Of a DNA stretch of 6,990 nucleotides, positions 5,019-6,990 are shown in pieces. Origin of the DNA: Lysobacterales bacterium (GTDB lineage Bacteria > Pseudomonadota > Gammaproteobacteria > Xanthomonadales > SZUA-5); contig JANJUH010000009.1 in assembly GCA_024710675.1 (NCBI GenBank), forward strand, positions 1 through 6,990. Direction: 5' to 3'. A program made the position numbers and the translations under genes. Below the pieces are notes generated by a model. That model was not told the origin of the DNA and did no database searches. It saw nothing but the letters and a program-made list of their open reading frames with translations. Within the stretch, counting starts at the first letter, position 1; every line of letters starts with the position of its first letter.

Positions 5019-6233
5019 ATGAAACGTACGATCTGGCTGGTACTCGACTCCCTGGGCGTGGGCGGAGCGCCGGATGCGGCCCGTTTCGGCGACGAAGGCG
5101 CCGACACCCTGGGGCACATCGCCGAGTGGTGTGCGCGCCCGCAGGCCTCCGGTGGCCGCGGCCGCCCGCTCGCCCTGCCCCATCTCACGGCCCTGGGGCT
5201 CGGCCAATGCGCCCGCCTGTCCACCGGCCGGACGCCACCTGGCTTGTCCTGCAGCGAGCCGCCCATGGCCCTCTACGGCGTAGGCCGAGAGCGCTCGACC
5301 GGCAAGGACACGATCTCCGGCCATTGGGAAATGGCCGGGCTGCCGGTGGATTTCGAATGGGGTTACTTCACTGCGCCGGAAGACTCGATGCCCGCGGACC
5401 TGCTGGCGGCGCTGGCCGCCGAATGCGGCGTGCCGGGTTTTCTCGGCAACCGGCACGCCTCGGGCACGCAGATCATCGAGGAGCTCGGCGGCGCGCATGT
5501 CGCGAGCGGCAAGCCGATCGTCTACACCTCGGCCGATTCGGTGCTGCAGATTGCGGCGCACGAACAGCACTTCGGCCTCGACCGCCTGTATGCGCTGTGC
5601 GCGGCGGCGCGGCGCCTGGTCGATCCGCTGCACATCGGCCGGGTAATCGCGCGCCCATTCCTCGGTGACGACCAGTCCGGCTATGCGCGCACGCCTCACC
5701 GACGCGACTACGCCGTGCCCCCAAGCGCCCCGACCTTGCTCGACCACCTGGTGAATGCCGGCGGCACGGTGCTCGGCATCGGCAAGATCTCCGACATCTT
5801 CGCCGGACGTGGCGTCAGCCGCGCCATCAAGGCACACGGCATCGGCGGACTGGTCGATGCCACGCTGGCCGCTCACGCGGACGCAGGTCCGGGAACGCTG
5901 GTCTATACCAATCTCGTCGACTTCGATCAGGAGTACGGTCATCGCCGCGACATCGCCGGTTATGCCGCCGCGCTCGAGGACTTCGACGCGATGCTGCCGC
6001 GCATCCTGGCGGCGTTGATGCCGGGAGACCTGCTGCTGTTGACCGCAGACCACGGCAACGACCCGAGCTGGCGCGGCAGCGATCACACCCGCGAGCAGGT
6101 GCCGATCATGGCCACCGGGCGCGGCCTGCCCACCGGCTCGATCGGTGTGCGCGAGGGCTTCGCCGACATGGGCCAGAGCCTGGCCCGATGGTTTGGACTG
6201 GACCCGCTGCCGCAGGGCCGGAGCTTTTTATGA
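5019..6233 (+). CDS. deoB: Phosphopentomutase
   Basis: Isomerises (deoxy)ribose-1-phosphate to (deoxy)ribose-5-phosphate using two Mn2+ ions, taking the DeoA product towards the DeoC aldolase step. The 404 aa closely match E. coli DeoB (407 aa) along the whole length. Alkaline-phosphatase-superfamily features: D10 in VLDS, the phosphate-carrying T98 in GKDTISGHWE, D303 and H308 in DFDQEYGH, D344-H345 in TADHG, and H356 in SDHTRE. A cap domain lies between roughly 100 and 215. Start: ATG 5019 gives the MKR beginning seen in E. coli and has GAGG (5008-5011) 7 nt upstream. An in-frame ATG at 5013 would overlap the deoA stop as ATGA but has only 1 nt between it and the purine run. The final codons TTT TTA supply the T-run of a terminator-like hairpin and overlap the 3' end of cdd. 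Confidence 0.97.
   Translation: MKRTIWLVLDSLGVGGAPDAARFGDEGADTLGHIAEWCARPQASGGRGRPLALPHLTALGLGQCARLSTGRTPPGLSCSEPPMALYGVGRERSTGKDTISGHWEMAGLPVDFEWGYFTAPEDSMPADLLAALAAECGVPGFLGNRHASGTQIIEELGGAHVASGKPIVYTSADSVLQIAAHEQHFGLDRLYALCAAARRLVDPLHIGRVIARPFLGDDQSGYARTPHRRDYAVPPSAPTLLDHLVNAGGTVLGIGKISDIFAGRGVSRAIKAHGIGGLVDATLAAHADAGPGTLVYTNLVDFDQEYGHRRDIAGYAAALEDFDAMLPRILAALMPGDLLLLTADHGNDPSWRGSDHTREQVPIMATGRGLPTGSIGVREGFADMGQSLARWFGLDPLPQGRSFL
6206..6229 (+). terminator. Terminator-like hairpin inside the last codons of deoB
   Basis: GCT (6206-6208), bulged G6209 and CCG (6210-6212) pair with CGG (6219-6221) and AGC (6222-6224) around the loop CAGGGC, followed directly by TTTTT (6225-6229). This is a short stem-plus-U-tract terminator for the plus-strand deo unit, placed wholly within coding sequence and ending just before the deoB stop (6231-6233). 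The stem is only 6 bp with one bulge, so efficiency may be moderate. Confidence 0.45.
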
Positions 6234-6650
6234 GCTGCCGCGCGTCCCGAGCACGAAGATCTGCGGCAACAATTCCTCGGCGCGCATCCTGACCATCCGC
6301 GAATCGGGCCCGAGGAAGCACACCTCTGCCGAACGCCCGAACTCGACGATGCGCTGTCGACAGGCGCCACAGGGCGGGATCGGCATCGCGACGCCCTCGG
6401 CGTCGGTGGCGCTGATCGCCACGCGCGTGATCTGCAGCGTCGGCCCCTCGGCCAGGATCGCAGCGCCGATCGCATGCAACTCGGCGCAACCGCCGCTGGG
6501 CAGTGCGCCGTTCTCGACATTGCAGCCGGCGTAACGGCCACCGCGGGCGGTTTCTATCGCAGCACCCACGTGCAACTGCGAATAAGGTGCGTAGGCTTGC
6601 CGGCTGGCCGCGGCGGCCAAGGCCATCAGCTCGTCGTCATCACCGTCCAT
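6228..6650 (-). CDS. cdd: Cytidine deaminase
   Basis: Hydrolytically deaminates cytidine and deoxycytidine to uridine and deoxyuridine; at 140 aa it belongs to the small homotetrameric zinc class. Motifs in order: Y20-A-P-Y-S for the N-terminal strand, CNVEN (43-47) for ribose binding, C55-A-E57 with the zinc ligand and catalytic glutamate, and P93-C94-G-A-C97-R-Q with the other two zinc cysteines. E126-L-L-P sits near the C-terminus. Odd points: CAE is followed by L-H-A-I rather than the common R-T-A-I, so the arginine that in Bacillus-type enzymes tunes the zinc cysteines is missing, and the usual Phe of YSxFxVGAA is Leu26. Fungal blasticidin deaminase also has CAEL, but CNVEN and the flanks favour cytidine deaminase. 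The ribosome-binding site is weak (GAG 7 nt before ATG 6650). Its stop codon (6228-6230) lies within the end of the convergent deoB. Its product feeds DeoA. Confidence 0.92.
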   Translation of the reverse strand: MDGDDDELMALAAAASRQAYAPYSQLHVGAAIETARGGRYAGCNVENGALPSGGCAELHAIGAAILAEGPTLQITRVAISATDAEGVAMPIPPCGACRQRIVEFGRSAEVCFLGPDSRMVRMRAEELLPQIFVLGTRGSS

Positions 6651-6672
6651 GCGGCACTCGCTGCTTGCGGAA

Positions 6673-6695
6673 CCCGCTGATGATGCCCCAGCGGG
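6673..6695. repeat. Hairpin between the hydrolase gene and cdd
   Basis: CCCGCTG (6673-6679) and CAGCGGG (6689-6695) form a 7-bp stem with a 9-nt loop in the 67-bp gap upstream of cdd. No T-run follows on either strand. It could partly separate hydrolase from cdd transcription or shape the cdd leader; the role is unproven. Confidence 0.35.
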
Positions 6696-6711
6696 ACGCC
6701 GCCACGCGCAG

Positions 6712-6726
6712 GGCGCCTCAGGCGCC
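6712..6726. repeat. Perfect palindrome across the hydrolase stop codon
   Basis: GGCGCCT (6712-6718) and AGGCGCC (6720-6726) are exact reverse complements about position 6719, folding as a 6-bp stem with a TCA/TGA loop. The loop is the stop codon of the minus-strand hydrolase gene (6718-6720). It may contribute to an mRNA 3' structure, or be chance in GC-rich sequence. Confidence 0.35.
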
Positions 6727-6990
6727 AGTGCCGGCTGCCCTCAGCCAGCGCCCGAACCAGCGCCGGGCATGCTCCGCGACCACCTCGAGGGCGCCCGGCT
6801 CCTCGAAGAGATGGCTCGCCCCGGGCACCACCGTCACCTCGTGGAATGCACGCAACTCGGCTGCCGCCACCTGGTTCAGGGCGAGCACTTCACGGTCCTC
6901 GCCACGGACGATCAGCAACACCGGCGCCCTGACCCGGTGCAGTGCCGATACCGAAGCGAGATCCGGACGCCCACCGCGCGACACCACGGC
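6718..6990 (-). CDS. Alpha/beta hydrolase (dienelactone-hydrolase-like), C-terminal part
   Basis: Only the last 90 residues are in the window; the reading frame is open through the right edge, so the start and the nucleophile elbow lie outside. The visible part begins A-V-V-S-R-G-G-R-P-D-L and continues with a strand APVLLIVRGEDREV, whose Asp in GED is the likely acid of the triad. Then comes VVPGASHLFEEPG with the likely catalytic His, and a closing amphipathic helix (about EVVAEHARRWFGRWL). This pattern is that of the dienelactone-hydrolase-like alpha/beta hydrolases which, from memory, are sometimes fused to or beside phosphoribosyltransferases. The substrate cannot be told. It lies 67 bp upstream of cdd on the same strand and could be co-transcribed with it, although hairpins sit in the gap. 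Confidence 0.85.
   Translation of the reverse strand, partial: AVVSRGGRPDLASVSALHRVRAPVLLIVRGEDREVLALNQVAAAELRAFHEVTVVPGASHLFEEPGALEVVAEHARRWFGRWLRAAGTGA

Noticed and set aside
4941..6086. 381-codon open frame on the minus strand opposite deoB
   Set aside because: It overlaps a deoB that matches the family end to end; no independent evidence for coding.

Overview
This is a GC-rich, densely packed piece of bacterial chromosome holding housekeeping and salvage genes. The gene types (a NavAb-like sodium channel, a small glutathione peroxidase, a long Thermus-type isocitrate dehydrogenase, DeoA/DeoB/Cdd) and the hairpin-filled intergenic spacers suggest a high-GC proteobacterium. The order Lysobacterales/Xanthomonadales of the Gammaproteobacteria is my guess. 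There is no rRNA or marker gene to confirm it.

Layout. Positions 1-150 are a C-rich spacer with one weak inverted repeat. Positions 151-960 (minus) encode a single-domain voltage-gated sodium channel with the selectivity filter TLESWSM. It is divergent from a glutathione peroxidase gene (1111-1590, plus) carrying all the expected catalytic residues. A 194-bp spacer (1591-1784) is packed with nested inverted and tandem repeats and separates gpx from the convergent icd (1785-3284, minus). The icd product has the extra C-terminal domain of the Thermus enzyme and coenzyme-site residues that predict NAD+ rather than NADP+ use.

On the other side of the icd promoter, a plus-strand unit runs from 3317 to 6233. 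It holds a small winged-helix regulator, deoA (thymidine phosphorylase) overlapping it by 4 nt, and deoB (phosphopentomutase) starting 2 nt after deoA. DeoA releases deoxyribose-1-phosphate from thymidine or deoxyuridine, and DeoB isomerises it to deoxyribose-5-phosphate. The aldolase DeoC that would normally follow is not in the window. Cytidine deaminase (cdd, 6228-6650, minus) converges on deoB with a 6-nt tail-to-tail overlap and would supply (deoxy)uridine to DeoA, so the right half is a pyrimidine nucleoside salvage and catabolism cluster. The window ends inside an alpha/beta hydrolase gene (6718-6990, minus) lying upstream of cdd on the same strand.

Most of the window is recognisable core metabolism. 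I see no phage, transposon, CRISPR, toxin-antitoxin or defence system. The points most worth following up are the regulator coupled to deoAB, the Asp-Ile-Ala coenzyme signature in icd, the repeat-built spacer at 1591-1784, and the terminator-like hairpin inside the end of deoB.
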